64,000 bases of DNA from a bacterium (lineage in GTDB: Bacteria; Armatimonadota; Abditibacteriia; Abditibacteriales; Abditibacteriaceae). The position numbers and the translations under genes are program-made. Each line of letters opens with the position of its first letter. The first letter of the stretch is position 1. The notes beneath the pieces were generated by a model. That model did not search any database. It saw only the letters and a program-made list of their open reading frames with translations, and had not been told where the DNA came from. The stretch is taken from NCBI GenBank assembly GCA_004172935.1, contig SDZD01000016.1, positions 1-64,000 on the forward strand, read 5' to 3'. Positions 17,271-26,100 of this stretch are shown one piece after another.

Positions 17271-18814
17271 TGTGACTCCCTGAGTGCTGCTCTTGCTGCA
17301 CCGGGGAGCACCTCTGCGAATGTGGGATGGGCGTGGAGAGCATCGGCCAGATCATCAGCGGTGGCACCACTGCGGAGTGCCACCGCGATTTCATTAATAA
17401 GCTCGGTGGCGCGCGGCCCAATAATTTGAGCACCGAGTAGTTTTCCACTGGTAATTTCGACGACCAATTTGACAAAGCCACCATTGTCGCCGGATGTATT
17501 GGCACGCCCATTATCGCGAAACGCACAGCGCCCTACACGTGCTTCCAATCCAGCCTTTTGTGCCTCTTTGAGCGTTAGGCCAACAGAGGCCACTTCAGGG
17601 AAGGTGTAGTAGCACGCTGGAATAAATCGGTCGTCAATGTTGTTTTCAACTCCCAAGATAGCGTCGGCAACACGACGACCTTCTAATGCTGCTTGATGTG
17701 CCCAACCGACGCGACGTACACAATCGCCAATTGCCCATACGCCAGTGGTTTGTGTTGAACCATCGGCTTTAACAACGATTACCCCATTATTGGCTTCAAT
17801 GCCAGCTTTTTCTAAGCCGAGTTGTTCGATGTTGGCCTTGCGTCCTGTGGCCATCAGCACTATTTCTGCCTCGACTTCTCGTCGTAGCCCTTCGCTTCGA
17901 TAAATAACGCGCAGATTCTGACTGCCATCTTCAATGCATTCAATATCGGCACTTGTTATTACCTCGATATTGGAGGCTTTAAGTGAGCGCTTCATTTCCT
18001 GCTGTATATCTTCATCTTCTCCAGGGAGTACAGCAGTCATTTTTTCTAGAATGGTAGTGTGGCAACCAAGTTCGGCAAAAATAGCCGCGAACTCGACACC
18101 TATGGCACCAGCCCCTAAAACAATGAGGCGACGAGGTATTTCTTCTAACTCAAGAATCTGATCCGATGTTAAAACCCCTTCTAAATCGGCGCCTGGCACT
18201 GGGAGTCTTGAGGGAATTCCTCCCGTTGCAATAACAATATGAACTGCGCTCAATTGCCTTGATGTGCCATTTGATTCGGCAAATTCTATTGTATTCTCAC
18301 CCAAGAGTCGAGCATTGCCGCGCAAAATTTGAACTCCTGCTTCTTCGGCGAGTTGTTCCGATTGAATGCGCAAACTTGCGACAACTTCGCGCTTACGCTG
18401 TTGCATTTGGCGTAAATCGGGTGTTACGGTTCCAGAGAGAGTGATACCAAAGTTGCTTGCCCGTCGCACTAGACGTAAAGCACCAATACTTTCTAGGAGG
18501 GTCTTGGTGGGAATGCAGCCACGATTAAGACAAACACCTCCTAATTCTTCGCGCTCAATGATTGCTACGCTTTGTCGACCTTGAGCCAGATGAGTTGCAC
18601 AGGCTAATCCGCCGGGGCCAGCGCCAATAACGATGACATCGAAATCGTGCGGAGCTCCTTCGCGAAGTAGAAGCTCCGCAGCCTCGACCACACTCTCAGC
18701 ATCAATTTCTTCCAAGTTATCTGTTTCCTCCTGAAAATCGAAGGTTGCCTCGCCTTCAGGAATGAGAGTGGGTGACGCGGGTAGGGCGGGCGAAGATTGA
18801 GGCTCTGGATGCAT
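17267..18814 (-). CDS. lpdA: Dihydrolipoamide dehydrogenase-like flavoprotein with acidic N-terminal extension
   Basis: A 515-residue protein. Residues 1-57 are an acidic, low-complexity extension (FDFQEETDNLEEIDAES) not found in ordinary Lpd. The flavoprotein then begins at DFDVIVIGAGPGG. The redox disulfide is in GGVCLNRGCIPTK, the NAD motif is VLGAGAIGVEFAAIFAELG, the second FAD block is VWAIGDC and the C-terminal dimer block HAHPTFAEVLPGA carries the catalytic His. It should reoxidise lipoamide bound to 2-oxoacid dehydrogenase or glycine cleavage proteins. No such E1/E2 genes are adjacent; gcvH is at 44.8 kb. Confidence 0.88.
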   Translation of the reverse strand: MHPEPQSSPALPASPTLIPEGEATFDFQEETDNLEEIDAESVVEAAELLLREGAPHDFDVIVIGAGPGGLACATHLAQGRQSVAIIEREELGGVCLNRGCIPTKTLLESIGALRLVRRASNFGITLSGTVTPDLRQMQQRKREVVASLRIQSEQLAEEAGVQILRGNARLLGENTIEFAESNGTSRQLSAVHIVIATGGIPSRLPVPGADLEGVLTSDQILELEEIPRRLIVLGAGAIGVEFAAIFAELGCHTTILEKMTAVLPGEDEDIQQEMKRSLKASNIEVITSADIECIEDGSQNLRVIYRSEGLRREVEAEIVLMATGRKANIEQLGLEKAGIEANNGVIVVKADGSTQTTGVWAIGDCVRRVGWAHQAALEGRRVADAILGVENNIDDRFIPACYYTFPEVASVGLTLKEAQKAGLEARVGRCAFRDNGRANTSGDNGGFVKLVVEITSGKLLGAQIIGPRATELINEIAVALRSGATADDLADALHAHPTFAEVLPGAARAALRESH

Positions 18815-18861
18815 AAGCTAAAGTTTGACGTTTGTAGATGAGGGGAACGTATTGGTGTTTT

Positions 18862-18890
18862 TTGCGTATGTAACTAGACCTTCTTATGAA
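18862..18890 (+). promoter_or_regulatory. Candidate promoter of the tmRNA gene
   Basis: TTGCGT (18862-18867) and TATGAA (18885-18890) are separated by 17 bases and lie 15 bases before the mature tmRNA 5' end, leaving room for a short leader removed by RNase P. Pattern-based only. Confidence 0.4.
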
Positions 18891-18905
18891 GGTTCCTGTA
18901 TTTTT

Positions 18906-19262
18906 GGGGGCGACAGGTTTCGACGTTGAATCTGAAGATCGGGGTTGCGGGTCGTCTTGCTCAGAGACGCTAAACGGGGCAAAAAAATTAACTGCCAACA
19001 CATACCAAGAGCCAATGGCTCTCGTTGCCTAAGGGCATCATGGCTTTGTAGTTCCTGTCCGTCGGGCTGCTTCGCCATCACTTAGACGGATGTTTCAATT
19101 CAGGTTTGTCTGTTCCAAAGATTGAAACTGGCATCAATTCAGAATCGCTCAAGAGATTCCGCTGTTTTACCGGAGCTTGCGAGTTAAATTAAAGTAAAAC
19201 TACGCCTGTAGACGCTTCGATTGTTCGTTTGACGGACGGGAATTCAATTTTCCCCGCCTCCA
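18906..19262 (+). ncRNA. ssrA: tmRNA (ssrA), one-piece
   Basis: The 357-nt RNA rescues stalled ribosomes. The 5' end GGGGGCGACAGGTTTCGAC is the tmRNA signature. The acceptor stem GGGGGCG pairs with CGCCTCC at 19255-19261, with one G-U pair. The T arm is GGGAA, loop TTCAATT, TTCCC. The discriminator is A19262 and CCA is not encoded. The tag frame at 18979-19032 reads AKKLTANTYQEPMALVA followed by TAA, ending in the hydrophobic ALVA typical of protease-recognised tags. A terminator follows directly. Confidence 0.96.
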
Positions 19263-19267
19263 CTGAG

Positions 19268-19298
19268 AACTCCAGCTATTTAATAGCTGGAGTTTTTA
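19268..19298 (+). terminator. Rho-independent terminator of tmRNA
   Basis: AACTCCAGCTAT pairs with ATAGCTGGAGTT around a short loop, followed by TTTATTT. It starts 5 bases after the tmRNA 3' end. Confidence 0.88.
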
Positions 19299-19315
19299 TT
19301 TGCATTTAGACTGCT

Positions 19316-19343
19316 GACTTGAACTTAACACAATGAAAAGGCG
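19316..19343 (+). repeat. Dispersed intergenic repeat, copy 2
   Basis: Reads GACTTGAACTTAACACAA then TGAAAAGGCG. It matches copy 3 (22872-22898, inverse orientation) over 27 positions with one difference. It lies between the tmRNA terminator and the xer gene. Together copies 2 and 3 bracket the xer-MFS segment as inverted repeats. Confidence 0.78.
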
Positions 19344-19455
19344 AGGTAATGCACCGTGAACAATGTTACCTACTAGTTCACTTTGGCTTGAGCGTTGATT
19401 AGAGTAGGGCACCTTTGCTGCATTTTAGTCAAACTATCAGTGAGTCCATATCATT

Positions 19456-20469
19456 ATGAGCGATACAGGTAACCTTTTTTCAGATCCTTTGGAGTCACTG
19501 GAACCTGAAGGCATTATTAATGAAGATGATGGTCAACCCATTATCGAAAATATTTACGATGCCTTTGCTCATTTTGTTCGTGTTGAGGTGGCAAGCGGTG
19601 AGGCAACGGATGACACGATTGATGGTTATCATCGTGAAGTAATGGGCTGGGTGAAATGGTGTCGTCGACGTAATATTTCTCCAGAAGATGCTCAACGCCA
19701 TCATGTTGAAGCTTTCCGTGAAGAATTAAAGCGTCGTGGTTTGGCTCTCGCTACACGGACTTATAAATTGTCTATAGTTCGCCGCTTTTATGAAAGCGCA
19801 ATTTATGCTGGTCTGCGTGAGGATAATCCAGCAGGTAGTGTTTGGGCTGGAAAAGATTTAAGTAGTCCGGAGGACAAATTGAAAATTTTGTCTGAGGAGG
19901 CTTTATCTGCTCTTGTAAATTCGCTTCCTAATGAGGGACTTAGTGGATGTCGTGACCGATTGATTGTGGCATTAATGGCTGCACATGGTTTACGTCGTGT
20001 GGAAATTCATCGTCTCAACCATGAGAATGTTGATACTGATGTGAGTTCAGTTAAGCCTGGCGGTCTTATTGTTGATGGCAAGGCTCATAAAGTTCGTCTC
20101 GTTCATTTACGTCCAGACACGTGGGAAACTCTTCGATCATATGTGAAGGAGAAACAGAAAGCTGGTTATCCGATTGAAGGTGCGCTTTTTGTTGGTCATG
20201 GAAATAATGGTCGTGGTCATCGTCTATCACGTGTTTCCATCAACTCAATTGTAGACAAGTATTTGAATGCCTCGTCCCTCAAAAAGGCGGGTGTGTCTTG
20301 TCATGCTTTACGACACACATTTGGAACCTTGGCCGTTGCAGGTGGAGCTAAGGTTGAGCATCTTCGCGATGCAATGGGACATGCCAAGTTAGAAACAACT
20401 GGTATTTATGTAAAAGCAGTTGAGAAGGCTAAAAACAACCCCTCATTTTTCATTAACGTTGAGTTTTGA
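19456..20469 (+). CDS. Xer-type tyrosine recombinase
   Basis: A 337-residue site-specific recombinase. An N-terminal SAM-like DNA-binding domain (about 35-125: YHREVMGWVKWCR, RTYKLSIVRRFYESA) is followed by the catalytic domain. All catalytic residues are visible: Arg180 in AAHGLRRVEIHRL, Lys209 in VDGKAHKVR, His283 and Arg286 in CHALRHTFG, His309 in GHAKLETTG, and Tyr318 in IYVKAV. XerC/D and single-enzyme XerS/XerH proteins resolve chromosome dimers; integrases share the fold. No phage genes are nearby. A dif-like palindrome begins 9 bases after the stop, which favours a Xer role. Base composition here is more AT-rich than in rpoBC. Confidence 0.9.
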   Translation: MSDTGNLFSDPLESLEPEGIINEDDGQPIIENIYDAFAHFVRVEVASGEATDDTIDGYHREVMGWVKWCRRRNISPEDAQRHHVEAFREELKRRGLALATRTYKLSIVRRFYESAIYAGLREDNPAGSVWAGKDLSSPEDKLKILSEEALSALVNSLPNEGLSGCRDRLIVALMAAHGLRRVEIHRLNHENVDTDVSSVKPGGLIVDGKAHKVRLVHLRPDTWETLRSYVKEKQKAGYPIEGALFVGHGNNGRGHRLSRVSINSIVDKYLNASSLKKAGVSCHALRHTFGTLAVAGGAKVEHLRDAMGHAKLETTGIYVKAVEKAKNNPSFFINVEF

Positions 20470-20477
20470 GAGGGTTT

Positions 20478-20517
20478 GTATTGACTTAACACAATGATCA
20501 TTGTGTTAAGTCAATAC
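20478..20517. other. 40-bp perfect palindrome with dif-like organisation
   Basis: Two exact 20-base half-sites meet at 20497/20498. Inside are arm ACTTAACACAA (20484-20494), a 6-base centre TGATCA (20495-20500) and arm TTGTGTTAAGT (20501-20511), the 11+6+11 layout of dif sites. The right arm matches 9 of 11 bases of the E. coli XerD arm TTATGTTAAAT. It lies 9 bases after the xer stop and 6 bases before the end of the convergent MFS gene, so a terminator role (CGCTTTTT follows on the plus side) is an alternative or additional function. Confidence 0.6.
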
Positions 20518-20522
20518 GCTTT

Positions 20523-21785
20523 TTAACTCGGACGTAACTTCTCCAAGCTTTTAAGCTGTCTAACCACAGGCCACCTCAATGCGACTAATATCACGACGAA
20601 GATGGTAATAGCTCCACCACCAGCCACAGCTAACATTGGACCGATTAATTGAGCGGCGACTCCTGACTCAAGTTCTCCAATTTCGTTACTTGTACCAATG
20701 AAAACAGAGTTGACTGCATTTACACGACCACGCATCTCATCAGGCGTCAGTAACTGAAGCAGGGTATGGCGGACAACCACTGATATATTATCTAAAGCTC
20801 CCAGACAAGCGAGCGTAAGCAGTGAGATCCAATAAATATGCGATAGCCCGAATACAATGGTTGCTAAGCCGAATCCGCCAACTGCCAGTAATAATGAAGG
20901 ACCTGCGTTTTTTAGTGGGGGGCGTGTGGTGAGATACAAGCTCATACAGACAGCTCCAACTGCAGGGGCTGCTCGCAATGGGCCTAGTCCTTCAGCTCCT
21001 ACCTTCAAAATATCACGAGCATATACAGGCAGCATAGCTGTTGCTCCACCGAATAGGACCGCGACCATATCAAGAGTAATCGTGCTTAAAATCAAAGGAT
21101 TACCTCGAACGAAATGCCATCCTGCTATCACTTGTCCCCAGTTCAATTTTTCACCAGAACGGGTATGAGATCTTGGAGTGATTTTGGCTAATAAAAGGCA
21201 AAAAATGATTCGTCCGATAGAATCAAGCGCATAAATTAGAGCAGGGGTATATTTATGGATTAAGAATCCACCAGCAACCGGCCCCAAGGTTGATGCTAAT
21301 TGCCATCGAATGGCACTCCATTTTGTTGCGTCGGCCAATAAACTGTCACCGACTATATTCGCTACTAATGCTCCAAGAGCTGGGCCTAGAAATGCTCCAC
21401 ATGTGGCTAATAGTAGGACTAACGTATAGAAAAATGGGAGTGGAAGATGGAGAAATGAGACGCAAGCTAAAAGGCCAAGCGATATTGCTGCTCCAAGTTC
21501 AGCGAATAAACAGATTGTTCTCCGACTATATCTATCTGCGATGGTTCCTGCTGGAAGGGCAAGGCAGATGACTGGTAGTGCACTCATTAAACCAAGCAGT
21601 CCAAGGGAAATAGGCATATGAGTGCGGTCGTAGAGTTCCCATCCCGCAGCAACGGCGGTCATTTGACCACCTGAAGCAGCTAAAGCTCCTCCAATAAGAT
21701 AACGACGAAAATCAGGTATGCGTAATACAGCTAGACGATCCTGGCGAGGTGTAGTCGTAACAGGCGGTTCAAATTCGGCAGACAT
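20523..21785 (-). CDS. Major facilitator superfamily transporter, EntS-like exporter type
   Basis: A 420-residue membrane protein with about 12 hydrophobic segments. The loop motif GTIADRYSRRTICL between helices 2 and 3 is the MFS signature region. The N-terminal FRRYLIGGALAASGGQMTAVAAGWELYDRT is characteristic of the MFS_3 (enterobactin exporter EntS-like) branch, which includes drug and siderophore exporters. The substrate is not deducible. It ends convergently with the xer gene at the palindrome. Confidence 0.85.
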   Translation of the reverse strand: MSAEFEPPVTTTPRQDRLAVLRIPDFRRYLIGGALAASGGQMTAVAAGWELYDRTHMPISLGLLGLMSALPVICLALPAGTIADRYSRRTICLFAELGAAISLGLLACVSFLHLPLPFFYTLVLLLATCGAFLGPALGALVANIVGDSLLADATKWSAIRWQLASTLGPVAGGFLIHKYTPALIYALDSIGRIIFCLLLAKITPRSHTRSGEKLNWGQVIAGWHFVRGNPLILSTITLDMVAVLFGGATAMLPVYARDILKVGAEGLGPLRAAPAVGAVCMSLYLTTRPPLKNAGPSLLLAVGGFGLATIVFGLSHIYWISLLTLACLGALDNISVVVRHTLLQLLTPDEMRGRVNAVNSVFIGTSNEIGELESGVAAQLIGPMLAVAGGGAITIFVVILVALRWPVVRQLKSLEKLRPS

Positions 21786-22108
21786 AAAAATGAATACAAC
21801 GAGGTTATTGCTAACCTCCAGCGTCCCGATCTATCGAACCGCTCTATGCATCTAAACGGAGAATAGCGACTAGCAGTTCAGCTGAAAAAGTAAAAGGTGG
21901 ATTCAACCTGAGCAAATATAAATTGTGTAAGGTTGAAATTTAGGATGATAATTCCCCGTTTAACCGTCAGAGAAAGAGCGGGGTCTAGTTTGAAATGGGC
22001 AACGCTGTCGTTGCACTTTAAATCTTAGAGTCTGTCTTCACAAACAGTCTGAATGCATACTTAATGCAGAGAAGAGAGTTAACTGAAACGCATTTTTGTT
22101 GTGCCCCG
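21786..22108. other. 323-base intergenic stretch without a recognised gene
   Basis: It lies upstream of the MFS gene and downstream of a small membrane protein gene, both minus strand. A short hairpin, GAGGTTATTGCTAACCTC at about 21800-21817, falls in the presumed MFS leader. Otherwise the sequence is AT-rich, with stops in all frames and no RNA signature that I recognise. Confidence 0.5.
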
Positions 22109-22516
22109 TTATTTAGACATAACGAGGCCTGTCAAAAATGTAAGGATAAATAACCCTACTCCTGTAACTGTTCCCCATAAAGCTGCGGAGGCTTTATCGC
22201 TACCTCCGCGGCCAAAGACAAGTGTCAGCAATAATCCAATCAATGGAAAGCATGCTGATAGCAATCCGACACCAAGTTGACCGAGTTGACTATCATTATC
22301 ACCGTGACCATTTCGTTGTCTTTCTGCACTTCCATAAGCCCCAGAGAAAACGACACCCACAAAAACTAAAGGAATAAGACCATACAAAACGGCATCAAAA
22401 TGAATGATTACACAAAGAGTAATAAAAGCACAGAGTGCAAAGGAAAGAAATCCACCTATAATAACTCCCTTTTGAGTTATCTGAACAGGCAAACTAGAGC
22501 CAATCGCAAGCTCCAA
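22109..22516 (-). CDS. Small hydrophobic membrane protein, unknown
   Basis: 135 residues with four hydrophobic segments (about 18-38, 42-62, 80-100 and 110-132) and a charged middle loop SAERQRNGHGDNDSQ. No family is recognised. It overlaps the end of the preceding zinc-ribbon gene by 23 bases, so the two are translationally linked and may act together. Confidence 0.6.
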   Translation of the reverse strand: MELAIGSSLPVQITQKGVIIGGFLSFALCAFITLCVIIHFDAVLYGLIPLVFVGVVFSGAYGSAERQRNGHGDNDSQLGQLGVGLLSACFPLIGLLLTLVFGRGGSDKASAALWGTVTGVGLFILTFLTGLVMSK

Positions 22517-22871
22517 TTGCGACTCCTTTTAAAATACATAATGGAATAAGAAGTATCACCGCAATATAACTGGCGAACGAAAAGGTAATACCATGCTTAT
22601 CGCGATTAACAGCGTTACATGCCCAATGAAAAGTGAAAGATAACGTAATGATAAAGGCTGGTATTAATGCGACTAAACCACCTCGAAGTGAACTACCGAC
22701 AGTTTCAGGTGTGGTTTCTACTGGTTTTTTAACAGGAATTGTAGCTTCAGGTTGTACTACCCCACCACGACAACGGGGACAACTCATATCAAAAGCGTCA
22801 AGGAGGTAATTACACTGGGGGCAACGTTTCACAAGCCAATTATATATCCATTCTAGCTGTGGAAGCCCCAT
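22494..22871 (-). CDS. Zinc-ribbon membrane protein, unknown function
   Basis: 126 residues from ATG at 22871. The N-terminus has a four-Cys zinc ribbon: CPQC and, 12 residues on, CPRC, within KRCPQCNYLLDAFDMSCPRC. A linker leads to two hydrophobic segments (GGLVALIPAFIITLSFTFH and YIAVILLIPLCILKGVAIG). An upstream GTG (22940) would extend the frame, but then the extra residues would be encoded by dispersed repeat copy 3, whose AAAAGG could instead serve as ribosome binding site for the ATG. No function can be assigned. Confidence 0.6.
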   Translation of the reverse strand: MGLPQLEWIYNWLVKRCPQCNYLLDAFDMSCPRCRGGVVQPEATIPVKKPVETTPETVGSSLRGGLVALIPAFIITLSFTFHWACNAVNRDKHGITFSFASYIAVILLIPLCILKGVAIGACDWL

Positions 22872-22898
22872 GCCTTTTCGTTGTGTTAAGTTCAAGTC
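22872..22898 (-). repeat. Dispersed intergenic repeat, copy 3
   Basis: On the minus strand it reads GACTTGAACTTAACACAA then CGAAAAGGC, one base different from copy 2. It ends directly at the start codon of the zinc-ribbon gene, so it lies in that gene's 5' region. Confidence 0.75.
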
Positions 22899-23121
22899 GG
22901 TGATTGCGCCAAGTTTTTGCCTGTTTCCTTCTCGATGCACAAGACATGCGTGTAGAAAAGGAACCTGTTGTCTGCATGTGCGTATTAGTTAGGCTTGTGT
23001 TACTACATTCGTTCGCGAATGCTTTGATCTGCCCTTTTATGATGCGCTCACCTTTTCTCGATTGGCCTAGCCCTTGAAGCGCGTCTTCCCCATTTCTTTG
23101 CACGTTTAATAAAATTTTCTT

Positions 23122-26100
23122 ATGGCCATAGCCTCACACGGTCTGCCCATTCGCTTGCGCGGGACCACAAATTTCTATGATGTCGCCGCGCCTGAAGGCG
23201 TGGGAACAATTGGCGCAGGTTTGCCAGTGTTTAATTCAACTCTGGTTAACACGGCAAAATCTCGCTCCTACTTGAACCAGTTCAACTTCGATGAAGTTCC
23301 GAACCTGGTTGCGATGCAGCTCGACTCTTATGCGGATTTCTTGAACAACGGACTCCGCGACTTGTTCGATTCGTTCTCCCCCATCGAAGACTTCACCGGC
23401 ACCATGTCGTTGGAATTTCTCGACTATACCCTCGGCGAACCCAAATTCTCTCCTGACGAATGTCGCGAGCGTGACTTGACCTATGAAATGCCCATGAAGG
23501 TCAAAGTTCGCGTCGTCAACAAAGAGTCGGGCGAATTGAAAGAGTCCGAGGTATATCTGGGCGAAATGCCCTGTATGACCGAGCGTGGCACCTTCATTAT
23601 TAACGGCGCCGAGCGCGTCGTTGTCGCTCAGCTCTCGCGTTCGTCGGGCGCTTACTTCAAGGAAGAGATTTCTTACTCAGGCCGCCGTTTGCTGCAAATG
23701 CAAATCATTCCTCAGGAAGGCGCCTGGGTTGACTCCGAAGTCGCAGAAGAAACCACCAAAGGCATCGTGACCTCGTTGGGCGCTAAGGTCGCTCAGTCGA
23801 AGCGTATGCCAATCACGACACTGTTACGCGCGTTCTCGGCTCTGGATGCAGCACAACCCCACCGTGCCCGCACAGAAGCGCTTGAAATTGACGATCCTGC
23901 GCTGATTGGTCGCATCCTCAGCGAACAGCTCATCAACTACTCGACCGGCGAAGTCGTCGCCGAAGCCGACACAGTTATCACCGATGAAGTTTTCGCCGAG
24001 ATTAAAAATCTACGCGACAACCCCGACATCGAAGTGCGTGCGACCCGTCTACAGGCAGCAACCACACGTCAAATTCTTGAAATGTTTGGTGAGAAACTCA
24101 CCATCAATTTGACGGACAAGCCGGATGATGTCGAAGACATCAAAGACTTGATGACGGAAGAAAGCACCACGGGCAATGACCGTGAGTACAACTTCTGGCT
24201 GGCCGAGAACCTGTCCGACCCCGACAACAAGAAAAACTTGTTGCGCGCTTGCGCTCACCTTGATGCCGATAATATCGATAAAGTGTTGCGTATCGCTCCC
24301 GAACAGATCGAGGTTTACCGTCTTCCAGCGATGCTGACAGGCGCCCTTGTTCTCGACAAAGTTCGTGATGAGAAAGGCAAAACAGAAGAGGATTCGTCCC
24401 AAACTGAATTGCTGGCTCTCGCAGAAGTACATAAGACTCTGCGCCCCGGCGACCCTGTAACACAAGAGAATGCCCGCAACCTGCTCAACTCGTACTTCTT
24501 CGATCCGAAGCGTTACGACATGGGCCGCGTAGGCCGTTACAAGCTCAACCGCAAGCTCGGTGTCAACGTGCCTGAAGGCATTCACACCCTGACGATGGAC
24601 GACCTCGTTGGTGGTATTCGCTACGTGCTGGCGATGGAAACCAGCGACGAAGAATTCCGCTCCGGCGCCGATGACATCGACCACTTGCGTAACAAGCGTG
24701 TGCGTGCTGTTGGCGAATTGCTTCAGAACCAGTTGCGCGGCGGTATGCTCCGTATGGAGCGCGTCGCTCGTGAGCGTTTGACTTCGCTTGACCGCGATTC
24801 CATCACCGCTCAAGCTGTTATCTCCATCAAACCACTGACAGCTGCCGTTCGTTCCTTCTTCGGTTCCGGTCAGTTGTCGCAGTTCATGGAGCAAACCAAC
24901 CCATTAGCAGAGTTGGTTCACAAACGCCGCGTTTCAGTGCTCGGACCAGGCGGTTTATCCCGCCAGAGTGCGAAGCTGGAAGTTCGCGACGTTCACCACT
25001 CGCACTATGGCCGAATTTGCCCAATCGAAACTCCTGAAGGCCCAAACATCGGTCTTATCGGTTCGATGGCGACGCTCGCCAAGTTGGACGACTATGGCTT
25101 CTTACTAAGTCCCTACCGTCGTGTCGATGTACGCGATGGCAAAGCCTATTTGTCACAAGATAAAGAACTTGTATATATGTCGGCTGATGAAGAGGAGAAT
25201 GTCTATATTGCGGCAGCTTCCTCTCATGTCGATGAGAAGACTTACCAATTGACGGAAGAGATGGTTCAAGCCCGTTATGGCTCCACTCACCCTCAAGTCT
25301 CGCCAATGCAGTGCGCCTATATGGATACGTCTCCATTGCAGGTGTTCTCCGTCGCGACAGGTTTGATTCCGTTCTTGGAAAACGACGATGCTAACCGCGC
25401 CTTGATGGGAGCGAACATGCAGCGCCAAGCTGTGCCATTGCTTCGTCCAGACGTACCTCTCGTTAAAACAGGTATCGAACGGCGCGTGGCAACCGACTCT
25501 GGCGCAGCTGTTACTGCCGATATTGATGGCGTTATCTCCGAAGTCTCGGCGAAGTCCATCACCGTTTCCGGCTATGATGGCGACGAGATCGTTTATCCGA
25601 TGCGCACATTCTTGCGCTCGAACCAAGCGACTTGCATCCACCAGAAACCCATCGTCCAAAAGGGACAGCGTGTTACTCAAGGTCAGGCATTAGCTGATGG
25701 TCCCTCCACACGTGGTGGCGAACTGGCACTCGGTCGCAACATGACGGTCGCGTTTATGCTGTGGGACGGCTACAACTACGAGGACGCTATCATTTTGAGC
25801 GACCGCGTATTGAAAGAAGACTTGCTCACCAGCGTCCACATCGAGAAATACGAAGTGGAAGCGCGCGACACCAAACTCGGACCGGAAGAAATCACTCGTG
25901 ACATTCCCAACGTTGGCGAAGATCAACTTCGTAACTTGGACGAGCATGGTATAATCCGCGTCGGCGCAGACGTGTTCCCACAAGACATTCTGGTCGGTAA
26001 AATCGCTCCCAAATCACAGGGCGAACTTTCGGCAGAAGAACGGCTCGTTATCGCAATCTTCGGTAAAAAAGCCGAAGAATCGCGCGACGCTTCGCTCCGT

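Noticed and set aside
20478-20517. Palindrome as a simple terminator only
   Set aside because: Not fully rejected: the T-run is offset and weak, and the arms recur as half-sites elsewhere, so termination alone does not explain it.
18906-23000. Integrative element inserted at the tmRNA 3' end
   Set aside because: A tyrosine recombinase follows ssrA, but I found no second copy of the tmRNA 3' sequence (TTCAATTTTCCCCGCC) downstream as an attachment site, and no phage or conjugation genes.
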